DNA of 64,000 nt from Rhodospirillales bacterium (lineage in GTDB: Bacteria; Pseudomonadota; Alphaproteobacteria; Micavibrionales; Micavibrionaceae), in assembly GCA_020638285.1 (NCBI GenBank), contig JACKIV010000001.1:372001-436000 (forward strand), written 5' to 3'. The notes below the pieces were generated by a model that was not told the DNA's origin, ran no database searches, and was given only the letters and a program-made list of their open reading frames with translations. Each line of letters starts with the position of its first letter. The stretch's first letter is position 1. The position numbers and the translations under genes are program-made. This document shows, piece by piece, positions 48,696-57,272 of this stretch.

Positions 48696-50132
48696 TCAAG
48701 GCCTGGCTGTGGCGAGGTGACTTCGTTTGGCCGCATAGAGAAAATAGAGGACGAGCCCCGCTGCAAGCCACAGCACGAATCGCAGATGTGTCTGAAACGG
48801 AAGGAAGGCAATCAATGCGCCGCAGGACAAAACGCCGAGCACCGGAAACAAAAGCCCAAATGGCGCGCGGAAGGGTCGGGGCATGTCCGGATGGGTGATG
48901 CGCAAGGCGATTACGCCCGCGCACACAATCACAAAAGCTGCCAGAGTGCCGATATTGACCAGTTCGGCAAGGGCCCGCAACGGAACAAATCCGGCGAAGG
49001 CCGCCATGACAAGGCCGCACAGAATCGTGGTGCGCACAGGGGTGTGTGTTTTCTCATTGACGGTTCCAAAAAGCGACGGCAAAAGACCGTCCCGGGACAT
49101 GGCGAAAATAATCCGGGTCAATCCGTAATACAAAACCAGCATAACGGTCGTCAGTCCCGTAATAACCCCCGTAGCCACAAGACCGGACGCCCAGTCGATA
49201 CCGACCAGTTCCAGCGCGTGCGCAACGGGCGAAGAAACCTCCAGATCCGGATAGGGTACAAGCCCTGTCAAAAGGCCCGAGACCACAATATAGACAAGCG
49301 TGCAAAATCCCAAAGACGCCAGAATCCCGATGGGAACGTCACGACCGGGATTGCGGGATTCTTCGACCGCCGTTGACACGGCATCAAACCCGACATAGGC
49401 GAAGAACACCGTGGAAGCCGCCGCCAGAACCCCGACGGTGATCTCGTGTCCACCTGAATCCGTCACCCGGTCAAACCAGCCATAGGGCATGAAGGGTGTC
49501 CAGTTTCCCGGATCCACGTTAAACAGGGCCACCCCGACAAAAACGCAGATGGTCAGGAGCTTCACGAAAACCATGGCGGCGTTGAGGCGGGCGCTCTCCC
49601 TCACGCCCGCAACCAGAAGCCCCATAAGAACGAGGATGATAAGAACCGCAGGTAGATTGACAAGGCCGGGAAGTTTTCCTTCATCCGGAAACGGCCCGGC
49701 GCGCAGAATCTCAGGAAGGGCAAAACCGATAGCGGACAATGCATTATTCAGATAACCGGACCATCCATTGGCCACGGCGGCGACGGCCACGCCATATTCG
49801 AGAATGAGATCCCATCCGATGATCCACGCGACAATCTCGCCAAATGCCGCGTAGGAATAACCGTAAGCACTCCCACATCCGCCCACGGATGCCGCCAGCT
49901 CTGCGTAGGACAACGCGGCAAAAGCGCAGGCCAGCCCCGCGATCACAAAAGATAAAACAACGGCGGGTCCGGCCTGTGTTGCCGCCGCAATCCCGGTCAG
50001 AACAAAGATTCCCGTGCCGATGATAGCGCCAATTCCAAGCAAGGTCAGGTCAAAGGCACCGAGAATTTTTCTTAAGCCTGAATCCTGTGGCTTTACGGAT
50101 TTCTTGCGAAAGAGATTTTGAAAGGCCGACAT
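48696..50132 (-). CDS. APC-superfamily amino-acid permease (cationic amino acid type)
   Basis: The 478-residue protein has at least 12 hydrophobic helices. The start region LLGIGAIIGTGIFVLTGIAA is the APC helix 1 signature, and FFAYVGFDAVSTAVEESRNP marks helix 6 of the CAT/YfnA group. It imports an amino acid, probably with protons; the substrate is not readable. It stands between ialB and mnmC on the same strand with gaps of 57 and 77 bases. Confidence 0.93.
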   Translation of the reverse strand: MSAFQNLFRKKSVKPQDSGLRKILGAFDLTLLGIGAIIGTGIFVLTGIAAATQAGPAVVLSFVIAGLACAFAALSYAELAASVGGCGSAYGYSYAAFGEIVAWIIGWDLILEYGVAVAAVANGWSGYLNNALSAIGFALPEILRAGPFPDEGKLPGLVNLPAVLIILVLMGLLVAGVRESARLNAAMVFVKLLTICVFVGVALFNVDPGNWTPFMPYGWFDRVTDSGGHEITVGVLAAASTVFFAYVGFDAVSTAVEESRNPGRDVPIGILASLGFCTLVYIVVSGLLTGLVPYPDLEVSSPVAHALELVGIDWASGLVATGVITGLTTVMLVLYYGLTRIIFAMSRDGLLPSLFGTVNEKTHTPVRTTILCGLVMAAFAGFVPLRALAELVNIGTLAAFVIVCAGVIALRITHPDMPRPFRAPFGLLFPVLGVLSCGALIAFLPFQTHLRFVLWLAAGLVLYFLYAAKRSHLATARP

Positions 50133-50209
50133 AAATATTCTTGCTCCCTTTTGTAAGGCGAGTTTTGAAAAATCCCTTGTTTTTCACTGATTCGATTTGA
50201 AAATCATAG

Positions 50210-51349
50210 TCAAGTGCGGCTTGGCGAACAAGTCCGTTTTTGCGCGCGACGCAGGAAACGGGCCGGGTCGAGAGCGCGGGCCGTGCTCTGGGGCAGGGGC
50301 GGGGATGTTCCTGAAATCATTCCTGCGATTACGTGCGCGGCGGCCAGCGTGCTGACCAGACCATGAGAGCCATGTCCGGTTGAGACGTAAAGTCCGGGAA
50401 TAACGGATTCCTTCCCCATTTCCCACGCGGCGTAATCCGGAACGGCTCCGGCAATCGGAAAATAATCATGCGTCGCGGCGCGGATCCCGGCCTGAGCATC
50501 CGCCATCTCAAACGGTGCATCCTGATCGGGCAGGGTCTGGGTCAGACGTTGCAGGATCAAACGATTATCTTCCGGATCAATGCCGGTGTCCGTCCGGTGT
50601 CTCTGGAATGTTGAACCGGCCACGTGCAAGCCCTCCATTCCCGGCGCGAGATAGCCGCCGTAACACACGGTGCAGCGCAGGGACTCGCTGCGTGCTGTCG
50701 GGGCCACGCGCACCAGTTGCCCGCGCACCGGATAGACGGGAAGCCACGCCGTTTCCGGAAACCAGACCACGCCGGCGCCGCAAGCCAGAATCACGATATC
50801 GAAAACCTCCCCGTCGATCTCCCATCCCTGAGGCGTCCGGCGCGGGAGAATGTCTGCTCTGTTCAGGCGCAATTCGGCTTTCGCCGCGTAAACGCGGCAT
50901 AATTCGGCCGGTTTCACAGCCCCCGAATCGGGTAGCCACAAAGCATCGTGATCCAGAGCAATCCCCGCCCTGTCTGCTCCCTCCCGTGCGCGCAGATATT
51001 GCCCGCCCGAGGCATCATACAGCCCGCTATCCGCCGCCTTGGCATAGCGTTTCTCAAGTCCCGCGTCCGTGGCCAGATGCAAACTGCCGTGACGAGACAA
51101 GCCGATATCGTGCGTCTTTGACAGGGTTTCGAACGTCTGTCCGGCCAGGGTGAAGGCCTGTGCATAAAACAGACTTTCGGGATTGGCTTCGGCGCTCAGG
51201 CGCGGGTTGAAGATCCCGAACGGATTGCCCGATGCGCCAGACGCCAGACGGTCCGATGCGTCGAAAATCACCGGGCGCAGTCCCGCCTGCCCCAGAACAA
51301 ATGCGCACGCTGTCCCGGCCAGTCCGCCCCCGATGATGGCGATGGTCAT
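50210..51349 (-). CDS. mnmC: FAD-dependent mnm5s2U34 oxidoreductase (MnmC C-terminal half as separate gene)
   Basis: The 379-residue flavoprotein begins IAIIGGGLAGTACAFVLGQAG (FAD site) with the glutamate replaced by Asp in VIFDASDR. SGASGNPFGIFNPRLS matches the MnmC family. GLYVSTGHGSHGL near the end is the second FAD motif. In E. coli this domain is fused to the methyltransferase; it converts cmnm5s2U34 to nm5s2U34, the substrate of MnmD. Here mnmD ends two bases upstream. Confidence 0.88.
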   Translation of the reverse strand: MTIAIIGGGLAGTACAFVLGQAGLRPVIFDASDRLASGASGNPFGIFNPRLSAEANPESLFYAQAFTLAGQTFETLSKTHDIGLSRHGSLHLATDAGLEKRYAKAADSGLYDASGGQYLRAREGADRAGIALDHDALWLPDSGAVKPAELCRVYAAKAELRLNRADILPRRTPQGWEIDGEVFDIVILACGAGVVWFPETAWLPVYPVRGQLVRVAPTARSESLRCTVCYGGYLAPGMEGLHVAGSTFQRHRTDTGIDPEDNRLILQRLTQTLPDQDAPFEMADAQAGIRAATHDYFPIAGAVPDYAAWEMGKESVIPGLYVSTGHGSHGLVSTLAAAHVIAGMISGTSPPLPQSTARALDPARFLRRAQKRTCSPSRT

Positions 51350-51351
51350 GT

Positions 51352-52020
51352 CTATCCCTTAAACACCCCTTGGGTCATGTGGCGTTTCCGTCCAAATCCG
51401 GGGGCTTTTTCAACCCGAAACCCGGCCTGTGTCAAGCCCTCTCGCACCGCGCCTGCCACAGTAAAGGTTGCAACGCGTGTGCCCGGACGACTCAGGCGGG
51501 CCATATTTTCATACAGACGCGGCGTCCACATCTGCGGGTTTTTTGCCGGAGAAAATCCATCGAGGAACCACACATCCGCCGATCTTTCGGTCTGAAAAAG
51601 GGGTAAAGTATCGTTGATATCTCCCTCGATTATCCGCAGTCGAACCGTGTTGCCATCCGGGCGAGGGGCGTCAAAATCCCGTCCTTTTGCATTCAGGAAC
51701 AGTTCCAGACGCAGGGCGCCCAGATCACCGGCCCAGTGCCCGAGCGCTTTTCGGATTGTCTCCGGGTCAAGCGGATATTTTTCAAACGAAATAAAATCGA
51801 GATTCTGTCCGGGAGCAGCCGTGCTCTCGAACAATGCCCAGGTGGCCAGAAAATTCAGTCCCGTTCCGAACCCCGTTTCAAAGATTGTAAAATGCGTCGC
51901 GCCCCTCCACATCTCCGGCAGGCCGTTTCCCTTTAAGAACACATGCCGTGTTTCTTCAAGACCGCTTTCCGCGCAAAAATAAACGTCGTCGAAGAGAGGA
52001 GATCGCAGCGGAAGGTGCAT
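51352..52020 (-). CDS. mnmD: tRNA 5-methylaminomethyl-2-thiouridine-forming methyltransferase MnmD
   Basis: This 222-residue protein is the methyltransferase half of E. coli MnmC as a single gene. It methylates nm5s2U to mnm5s2U at the tRNA wobble position. The family start FDDVYFCAESGLEETRHVFL, the SAM motif ETGFGTGLNFLATW and the signature WFLDGFSPAKNPQMW are all clear. The ATG overlaps the stop of the HAD gene by one base (TGATG); the frame extends to 52050. Confidence 0.94.
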   Translation of the reverse strand: MHLPLRSPLFDDVYFCAESGLEETRHVFLKGNGLPEMWRGATHFTIFETGFGTGLNFLATWALFESTAAPGQNLDFISFEKYPLDPETIRKALGHWAGDLGALRLELFLNAKGRDFDAPRPDGNTVRLRIIEGDINDTLPLFQTERSADVWFLDGFSPAKNPQMWTPRLYENMARLSRPGTRVATFTVAGAVREGLTQAGFRVEKAPGFGRKRHMTQGVFKG

Positions 52021-52703
52021 CACAGCACGGGAGAACGCAGCGCACTGCAAAGAGCCCTGATTTCGGGAATCACCAGACGTGGTGTGCAGACCCTGAGGAT
52101 CTCATGGGAACGGGGTCCGAATTCGACCAGAATGCCTGCGGCCCCGGCGGCGTCCGCGCACAGAATATCGGCTTCGTGGTCGCCGACCATCCAGACGTGA
52201 TCGACGCGCGCGCGCGGGATGCCTGCTTTTGCCATCGCCAGAAAAAGCGGGTCGGGATAAGGTTTGCCGTTTGCGGCAGCGCCTGCTCCGATGCTCGTCT
52301 GAAAATAGTGCCGCCACCCCAGATGATTGATTGCAGAATCCAGAGAATCCTGATCCTTGTTACTCACAACGCCGAGAGTAACACCTTCGCGCGCGAAAAA
52401 ATCCAGCGTGTCCGGCGCGCCTTCAATAACATTCAGATGCGTATCCTGATGGTCGTTGATATACCCGAACAGAATCTTTTTTGCCCTTTCCGCATCTTTG
52501 CCATACAGCCGCGCGTAGACCTCTCGCGTCGTTGACGCAAGCATCTTCTCGAACTCCGCTTTTGAGAAGTGGGGCAGGGAATAAACATCCCGAACGTGGT
52601 TATGCGCGGAAAGAAGAAAATCCCGACTGTCCACCAGTGTTCCGTCAAAATCGAAAAACACTCCGTCGGGATAAGGCAGCGCGTGCGGTGCGGAAAAACT
52701 CAC
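52020..52703 (-). CDS. HAD-family hydrolase (phosphoglycolate phosphatase-like)
   Basis: The 227-residue protein has HAD motif I FFDFDGTLVDSRD, motif II VVSNKD, the Lys of GKPYPDP and motif IV VGDHEADILCADAAG. The helical cap after motif I is of the beta-phosphoglucomutase/Gph class. The substrate is unknown. It starts with GTG overlapping the bamD stop (GTGA), and its own stop overlaps mnmD, so bamD-HAD-mnmD-mnmC look like one coupled operon. Confidence 0.9.
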   Translation of the reverse strand: MSFSAPHALPYPDGVFFDFDGTLVDSRDFLLSAHNHVRDVYSLPHFSKAEFEKMLASTTREVYARLYGKDAERAKKILFGYINDHQDTHLNVIEGAPDTLDFFAREGVTLGVVSNKDQDSLDSAINHLGWRHYFQTSIGAGAAANGKPYPDPLFLAMAKAGIPRARVDHVWMVGDHEADILCADAAGAAGILVEFGPRSHEILRVCTPRLVIPEIRALCSALRSPVL

Positions 52704-53539
52704 GGAGTCCTCGCGGGGCCGGAATCAGGGCGAAGGAGAGATTTGATTGTCCGGTCAACCCAGGACGATCCATCAGCCAGGCGGGCCCGCTGGGCCGGGT
52801 CCATGAGGGCATAGGTGTCCTGATACCACTTGCTGCCCGGATAATTGTATCCCAGAACCGCCGCCACGCGCGTAGCTTCGTCCTTCAGTCCCAAAGACAG
52901 GTAGATCTCCACAAGGCGGTGGAGGGCTTCGGGCACCTGCGCGGTGGTCTGATAATCCGTTACAACGCTCCGGAAACGGTTGAGCGCCGCATTGACTGCA
53001 CCCTGTTTCTGATAATACCTCCCGATCGCCATTTCCTGCCCGGCCAGATGATCCAGAACCAGATCTTTTTTCAGGTTGGCGTCGCGGGCATATTGACTGT
53101 CGGGAAATCGGCTGGTCAGGGCCGTCAGGGCGTCGAGGGCTTGCCGGGTCACTTCCTGATCCCGGCGAACATCGCCGATCTGGTCATAATAGCACAGGGC
53201 CTTGAGATACCAGGCGTAATCAATCCCTTCATTTCCCGGATGCAACTCAATAAAGCGGTCCAGAGCGACGATTGCCTCGTCGTATCGCCCGTCCTGATAA
53301 GACGAAAATGCAGCCATCTGCTGGGCTTTTGTGGCCCATTTGGAGTAGGGGTGCTGGCGTTCAACTTCGTCGAACAGGCGTGTAGCTTCGACATAATCTT
53401 TTTTGTCGAGCGCGTCTGCAGCCTCGTTATAGAGAACCTCGACAGGCTTTTCAGGCTCTTTTTTGGGTGCGGAGGCGCAGGCTCCAAGCGTCAGGACGAT
53501 GAAAACGGGGATCAAAGGGCAAAGAAAGGAAAGGCGCAT
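52700..53539 (-). CDS. bamD: Outer-membrane assembly lipoprotein BamD
   Basis: BamD is the essential TPR lipoprotein of the BAM complex. The 279-residue protein has a lipobox TLGAC with Cys21, then five TPR-like repeats: LYNEAADALDKKDYVEATRL, HPYSKWATKAQQMAAFSSYQ, LDRFIELHPGNEGIDYA and so on. The frame opens at 53605, but MRLSFL at 53539 gives a normal signal peptide. It heads an operon with the HAD gene. lpxC and recN, its usual neighbours in relatives, are not adjacent. Confidence 0.96.
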   Translation of the reverse strand: MRLSFLCPLIPVFIVLTLGACASAPKKEPEKPVEVLYNEAADALDKKDYVEATRLFDEVERQHPYSKWATKAQQMAAFSSYQDGRYDEAIVALDRFIELHPGNEGIDYAWYLKALCYYDQIGDVRRDQEVTRQALDALTALTSRFPDSQYARDANLKKDLVLDHLAGQEMAIGRYYQKQGAVNAALNRFRSVVTDYQTTAQVPEALHRLVEIYLSLGLKDEATRVAAVLGYNYPGSKWYQDTYALMDPAQRARLADGSSWVDRTIKSLLRPDSGPARTP

Positions 53540-53649
53540 GGTTAAAGTCCGCTTTCGCAATATGGCAAATTGTGGGGGCGAATCCTCTCTAATGAATACC
53601 CGCAATATTCGCCGATGGGAAGGGGGGTGTCTTCTTAAAAAAGCTTTTG

Positions 53650-53678
53650 TTGCCTTGACGCGCCCTTCCCGGTATAAC
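53650..53678 (+). promoter_or_regulatory. Putative promoter of tRNA-Arg
   Basis: TTGCCT at 53650-53655 and TATAAC at 53673-53678 are 17 bases apart, 34 bases before the mature tRNA 5' end. A better -35, TTGACG at 53655, is too close to the -10. Confidence 0.4.
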
Positions 53679-53711
53679 CCCCTTTCCGGTGTCCGAACGC
53701 GTCTTGCATGT

Positions 53712-53787
<76 letters not shown>

Positions 53788-53790
53788 TTG

Positions 53791-54017
53791 ATTGTCCCTC
53801 TTTAGGTTTTAAACCTCCGGCTTTAGCCGGAAAAGGCTTTAGCCGTATTTTTTAACACAGAGAACGCGGAGAAGACGCAGAGGTCACAGAGAGACGCTGT
53901 TCTCCGTGCCTTCTCTGTGGTCTCTGTGTCCTCTGTGGTGGTGAATCTTTTCTTTCTTTTTTTTAAGGCTTCCAGTCTTTTTCGAACCTACCGGCTTCAG
54001 CCGGTAGTGGTTCAGTT
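53791..54017 (+). repeat. Composite 225-base repeat, copy 1
   Basis: The element starts attgtccctctttaggtttt and ends gccggtagtggttcagtt. It contains a CCGGCTTTAGCCGG-type hairpin, a central imperfect hairpin with arms of ACAGAG-type units (cacagagaacgcggagaag against cttctctgtggtctctgtg), a T/C-rich tract, and a closing palindrome accggcttcagccggt. A nearly identical copy lies at 63179-63402 in the same direction. Differences are a few substitutions and small length changes. Confidence 0.93.
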
Positions 54018-54218
54018 CAAAGACTTGCACCAAGATTCCGCATGTAAAGGGAACGGTTTGTTGTGCATTTGAACACGGCCTATTTGTACCACGCCAGTTA
54101 GTTTGGCCAATGCGGGATTAAGCGCGATCAAACGGCATTTCGTGGGATAGGTCAATGAATCCGGGGGGTTAAAGAAACCATAGAATAAGGTGCAGAACTG
54201 GCGGTTTTAAGGCACAAC

Positions 54219-54240
54219 AAATCCCCACTTATGGGGATTT
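54219..54240 (-). terminator. Probable terminator of tRNA-Tyr
   Basis: AAATCCCC and GGGGATTT pair perfectly around a six-base loop, 12 bases past the 3' end of tRNA-Tyr on the minus strand. The T-run after it is short and interrupted (TTTGTTG). Confidence 0.55.
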
Positions 54241-54251
54241 GTAATTGTAAA

Positions 54252-54337
54252 TGGTGGAGGGAGGAGGATTTGAACCTCCGTAGTCCGAAGACGCCTGATT
54301 TACAGTCAGGTGCGATTGACCGCTCCGCCATCCCTCC
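54252..54337 (-). tRNA. tRNA-Tyr (anticodon GTA)
   Basis: The 86-base class II tRNA reads GGAGGGATGGCGGAGCGGTC from its 5' end. The anticodon loop CTGTAAA holds GTA. A long variable arm (GCGTCTTCGGACTAC region) is present, and the T arm is GGAGG TTCAAAT CCTCC. The CCA end is encoded. It is divergent from rlmB; tRNA-Tyr next to this rRNA methyltransferase gene is a common alphaproteobacterial arrangement. Confidence 0.97.
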
Positions 54338-54409
54338 ATTGTCCGGAAAAAACGAACATCCGCAACAAAAAGGATTTTCATTCGGCTGTCAATATGTGAG
54401 TGTAACCGA

Positions 54410-55270
54410 ATGCGTAATTCAGACAGAAAATACCCCGGCAGGGCCGGATTTCGTAAATCAGAGCAAGGCAAACGTCCTGCCGGAGCGCCGTCTAATCGGC
54501 CTTCCGGATCTCGAATCAGTGCGAATCTCTATGGATTCCATGCCGTTTCGGCTGCGTGGGCTAATCCGGAACGGGATTTCTCAGCCCTGTACCTGACAGA
54601 GCCCGCGCGCGCCGGATTTGAGCCTGTTCTGGAGCGCGCCGTCGCGCTGGGCCTGAAACGCCCTACGCCAAGCATTGTGGAAAAAGCCGATCTGGATCGC
54701 GCCCTGCCCGACAGTGTGCATCAGGGGTTGGCCGGACAGGCTGGACCACCTCCGGAAAGCTGTGCGGCAGACCTGATCGCGGGCTCCGAAATTCGTCCGC
54801 GTACGTTGATTTTGTTGCTCGACCAGGTCACAGATCCTCACAATGTGGGCGCAATTCTGCGCAGTGCCTGTGCATTCGGCGCAAATGGGGTGGTGATGCA
54901 GCGCAAACACGCGCCGGGACTGGAAAATCCCGTTCTGGCGAAAACGGCGTGCGGCGCGGTGGATCATATTCCTGTGGCGTATGAGACGAATTTGGCCCGG
55001 ACGCTGGAGCAATTCAAGGCTGCCGGATTTTTCGTTCTGGCGCTTGACGAGCGGGGAGCGCAGACTTTTACGGACATAAAAGATTATGAGAAATGCGTTC
55101 TGGTTCTGGGCGCTGAAGGGCCGGGGCTGCGCCGTCTGGTGCGCGAGGGCGCTGATATACTGGTCCGTCTGCCGACATCCGGTCCGATTGAAAGTCTGAA
55201 TGTGTCCAATGCCGCCGCTGTAGCGCTGTATGCTCTGACCGCGCGCGGATCAAGATCCGGAGGAGGATAA
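54410..55270 (+). CDS. rlmB: 23S rRNA 2'-O-ribose methyltransferase (RlmB/TrmH, SpoU family)
   Basis: The enzyme methylates the ribose of a guanosine in 23S rRNA domain V. The protein has 286 residues. A basic, disordered stretch of about 40 residues precedes the substrate-binding domain (LYGFHAVSAAWANP). The SPOUT knot has the three motifs LLDQVTDPHNVGAILRSA, VLVLGAEGPGLRRLV and VRLPTSGPIESLNVSNA. Knowing it is RlmB rather than a tRNA TrmH relies on the N-terminal domain and context. mscL follows after two bases. Confidence 0.92.
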   Translation: MRNSDRKYPGRAGFRKSEQGKRPAGAPSNRPSGSRISANLYGFHAVSAAWANPERDFSALYLTEPARAGFEPVLERAVALGLKRPTPSIVEKADLDRALPDSVHQGLAGQAGPPPESCAADLIAGSEIRPRTLILLLDQVTDPHNVGAILRSACAFGANGVVMQRKHAPGLENPVLAKTACGAVDHIPVAYETNLARTLEQFKAAGFFVLALDERGAQTFTDIKDYEKCVLVLGAEGPGLRRLVREGADILVRLPTSGPIESLNVSNAAAVALYALTARGSRSGGG

Positions 55271-55272
55271 AA

Positions 55273-55695
55273 ATGTTTCAGGAATTTCGAGATTTTATCG
55301 CCCGTGGGAACGTGATTGACATGGCGGTCGGGATTATCGTCGGAGCGGCTTTTACGGGGATTGTGAACTCCATGGTTTCCGACATTTTTATGCCGGTTCT
55401 GGGGCTTCTGACGAGTGGTCTGGATTTCTCGAGTCTGTTCGTTGTGCTCAACGGAGAGCATTATGACACCCTCAAGGCTGCGCGGGATGCCGGCGCGCCG
55501 GTCCTGGCTTTTGGTCTGTTGATCAATGCTGTTTTGAATTTTCTGATCGTGGCTTTCGTTATTTTTCAACTCGTTCGGCAGATCAATCGTCTGCATCGTA
55601 GGGACGCCCCTGAAACGCCTGCCGTGCCGCCCTCGCCACCGGAGGATGTGGTTTTGCTTCGGGAAATTCGAGATGCTCTCAGGCAATCCCGCTGA
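55273..55695 (+). CDS. mscL: Large-conductance mechanosensitive channel
   Basis: MscL opens under membrane tension and vents solutes in osmotic downshock. The 140-residue protein has the family N-terminus FRDFIARGNVIDMAVGIIVG, which forms helix 1, then IVNSMVSDIFMPVLG, a short periplasmic loop, helix 2 near residues 78-98 and a cytosolic helix with EDVVLLREIRDAL. Its start is two bases after rlmB, so the two are probably co-transcribed. Confidence 0.97.
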   Translation: MFQEFRDFIARGNVIDMAVGIIVGAAFTGIVNSMVSDIFMPVLGLLTSGLDFSSLFVVLNGEHYDTLKAARDAGAPVLAFGLLINAVLNFLIVAFVIFQLVRQINRLHRRDAPETPAVPPSPPEDVVLLREIRDALRQSR

Positions 55696-55797
55696 ATCTG
55701 GCCTGTCTTTTCCGCGCAAGGGGGCTGTACGGCGCTTTCGAAGCCTGCTAAAGTCTAGGCTCGTTTTTGTTCCGTTCGATGGGCAGGGTTGTCTCCG

Positions 55798-56589
55798 ATG
55801 AAAAAATATATCCCGATTTTGCGCCTCTTTCCGGCTTTTGGGATTGCGCTAGCCGTTTCGGCCTGTCAGATGCCATCGCCAATCCCGTCGGGCTATGTGT
55901 ATCACAGCGATCTTTATAAATCGCCGCCTGCCGCGGCTCCCGAAGATATCGGCATGCCGTGGTCGGCTCAGGAGAATGAACGTGCTGCGGCTTACTGGCG
56001 TGTTGCGGCGCGGGATCTTGTAAAACGTCTTGTCCATGAGGGCCTGAACGGGGAACAGGGGCCGATTTATATCGTCCCTGCCGAGCCGGATGATCCTTTG
56101 GCGGCGATTTTTGAGAATTATCTGCGTGAAGCGCTGATGGCGCGGGGTGTTTCTTTGGCTGTGACTCCCGGAAAGGGGCCAGTCTTGAATGTTGATCTGG
56201 CTATTGTGGCGGACAACGCCAGGGCGGCGCAGGCTCTGGTGACGCCGCGCGGTGTCGTTCAGCCGGAAATGAAGGCACCTGCTCCTTCCGTGGAGGCTCC
56301 GGTTTCGATCCTTCCGCCTGGTGAAAAAGCGGCCCATTCGATGGATCTGCCGCCGGTTTCGGTCCCGCATGTGCCGGGCCCCAAGCCAGCCATGGCGGCT
56401 CTCAGACCCGGTATCCACGATACAATAGCCCTGCGCCTTGATCTTCTGGATGGTGAGGCGTCTCTGGGACAGTGGGGCGGCGTTTACGTCGTGCCGGGCG
56501 TGGATTCGTATCGTAAGCCTCTTTTGCTTCCCGACATGCTTCGCCCTGTGGTGGGCGGGCGTCCGGGGTCTAAATCCGCTCAGGAATAG
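55798..56589 (+). CDS. Lipoprotein of unknown function (263 aa)
   Basis: The signal peptide has a lipobox AVSAC with Cys23. The first mature part includes AAARDLVKRLVHEG in shifted form and IYIVPAEPDDPLAAIFENYLREALMARGVSL, which looks like an alpha/beta domain of the kind found in FlgO-like lipoproteins. The middle is Pro-rich (PAPSVEAPVSILPPG), and the C-terminal part resumes an ordered fold. The ATG at 55798 is preferred to TTG at 55789. The FlgO-like gene follows 11 bases later, so they likely act together at the outer membrane. Confidence 0.78.
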   Translation: MKKYIPILRLFPAFGIALAVSACQMPSPIPSGYVYHSDLYKSPPAAAPEDIGMPWSAQENERAAAYWRVAARDLVKRLVHEGLNGEQGPIYIVPAEPDDPLAAIFENYLREALMARGVSLAVTPGKGPVLNVDLAIVADNARAAQALVTPRGVVQPEMKAPAPSVEAPVSILPPGEKAAHSMDLPPVSVPHVPGPKPAMAALRPGIHDTIALRLDLLDGEASLGQWGGVYVVPGVDSYRKPLLLPDMLRPVVGGRPGSKSAQE

Positions 56590-56600
56590 GAAACAATGTC

Positions 56601-57143
56601 ATGATTTATGTAGACCTGTCGGGGGCAAGAGTATTTCTGATTGCCGTGGCTCTGTGCAGCCTTGCGGGGTGTGCGGCAGAGCGGCGCAACGCGGATGCGG
56701 TCCTTCAGGCCCGCGAAATGGAATGGGCCAGCATGCGTGAGTCGAGCTATAAGGCCGTCGACACTATGATTGAGCAAATGGGCGCGGGACTCAAACTAGG
56801 CACATTGATCCGTGTTGAGCCTCTGAAAAATACACGGAAGATGAGGGGCGTGGAAAACCGTCCATTTGGCAGCGTCTTGTCCGAACAGATCGCCGCGCGC
56901 TTTACTCAAAAGGGTTTTCCCGTCTCGGACGCCGATCTGACACGTCCCCCGTATCTGCTCGTTCGCGGGAACTATACGGTCGGAGACAATTCCGTTTTCG
57001 TGAATCTGAAGATGGTTGCTCCGCACCTGAACAAGGTGGTCACCGGGCATGATTACGCGATTATCATGGATGGCGATGTGGCGACGCTCGTGGATCCTGA
57101 TCCGCAAAGTCCGCGGTTTTTCAGTGCGGGCTGGTCGGAATAG
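56601..57143 (+). CDS. FlgO-like outer-membrane lipoprotein
   Basis: The 180-residue protein has a lipobox SLAGC with Cys24. The mature domain matches the FlgO pattern: SSYKAVDTMIEQMGAGL, a strand LIRVEPLKNTRK, FGSVLSEQIAARFTQKGF, and LLVRGNYTVGDNSVFVNLKMV. FlgO proteins of Vibrio help hold the sheathed flagellum; in other bacteria the domain also occurs apart from flagella. Here no flagellar operon is adjacent, though a FliJ-like gene lies 5.6 kb away. Confidence 0.75.
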   Translation: MIYVDLSGARVFLIAVALCSLAGCAAERRNADAVLQAREMEWASMRESSYKAVDTMIEQMGAGLKLGTLIRVEPLKNTRKMRGVENRPFGSVLSEQIAARFTQKGFPVSDADLTRPPYLLVRGNYTVGDNSVFVNLKMVAPHLNKVVTGHDYAIIMDGDVATLVDPDPQSPRFFSAGWSE

Positions 57144-57272
57144 AAGGCTTTGATAGCGCTTCTTCCTTCGTTTGGAAAACTGCATCTCCACTTTTCCTTT
57201 TCTCCGTAGAGATGAAGGGGCAGGGGAGGAAACGCAAAACGTCCGGAAATTTGAACGCGTGAAAGAAGAACA

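Larger units (their letters stand above)
53788..54251. other. Gene-free region between tRNA-Arg and tRNA-Tyr
   Basis: The first half is the 227-base repeat (listed apart). From 54018 to 54218 the sequence is unique within the window, moderately AT-rich and has no open frame of note; I see nothing in it that I can name. It ends with the probable tRNA-Tyr terminator at 54219-54240. Confidence 0.6.
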
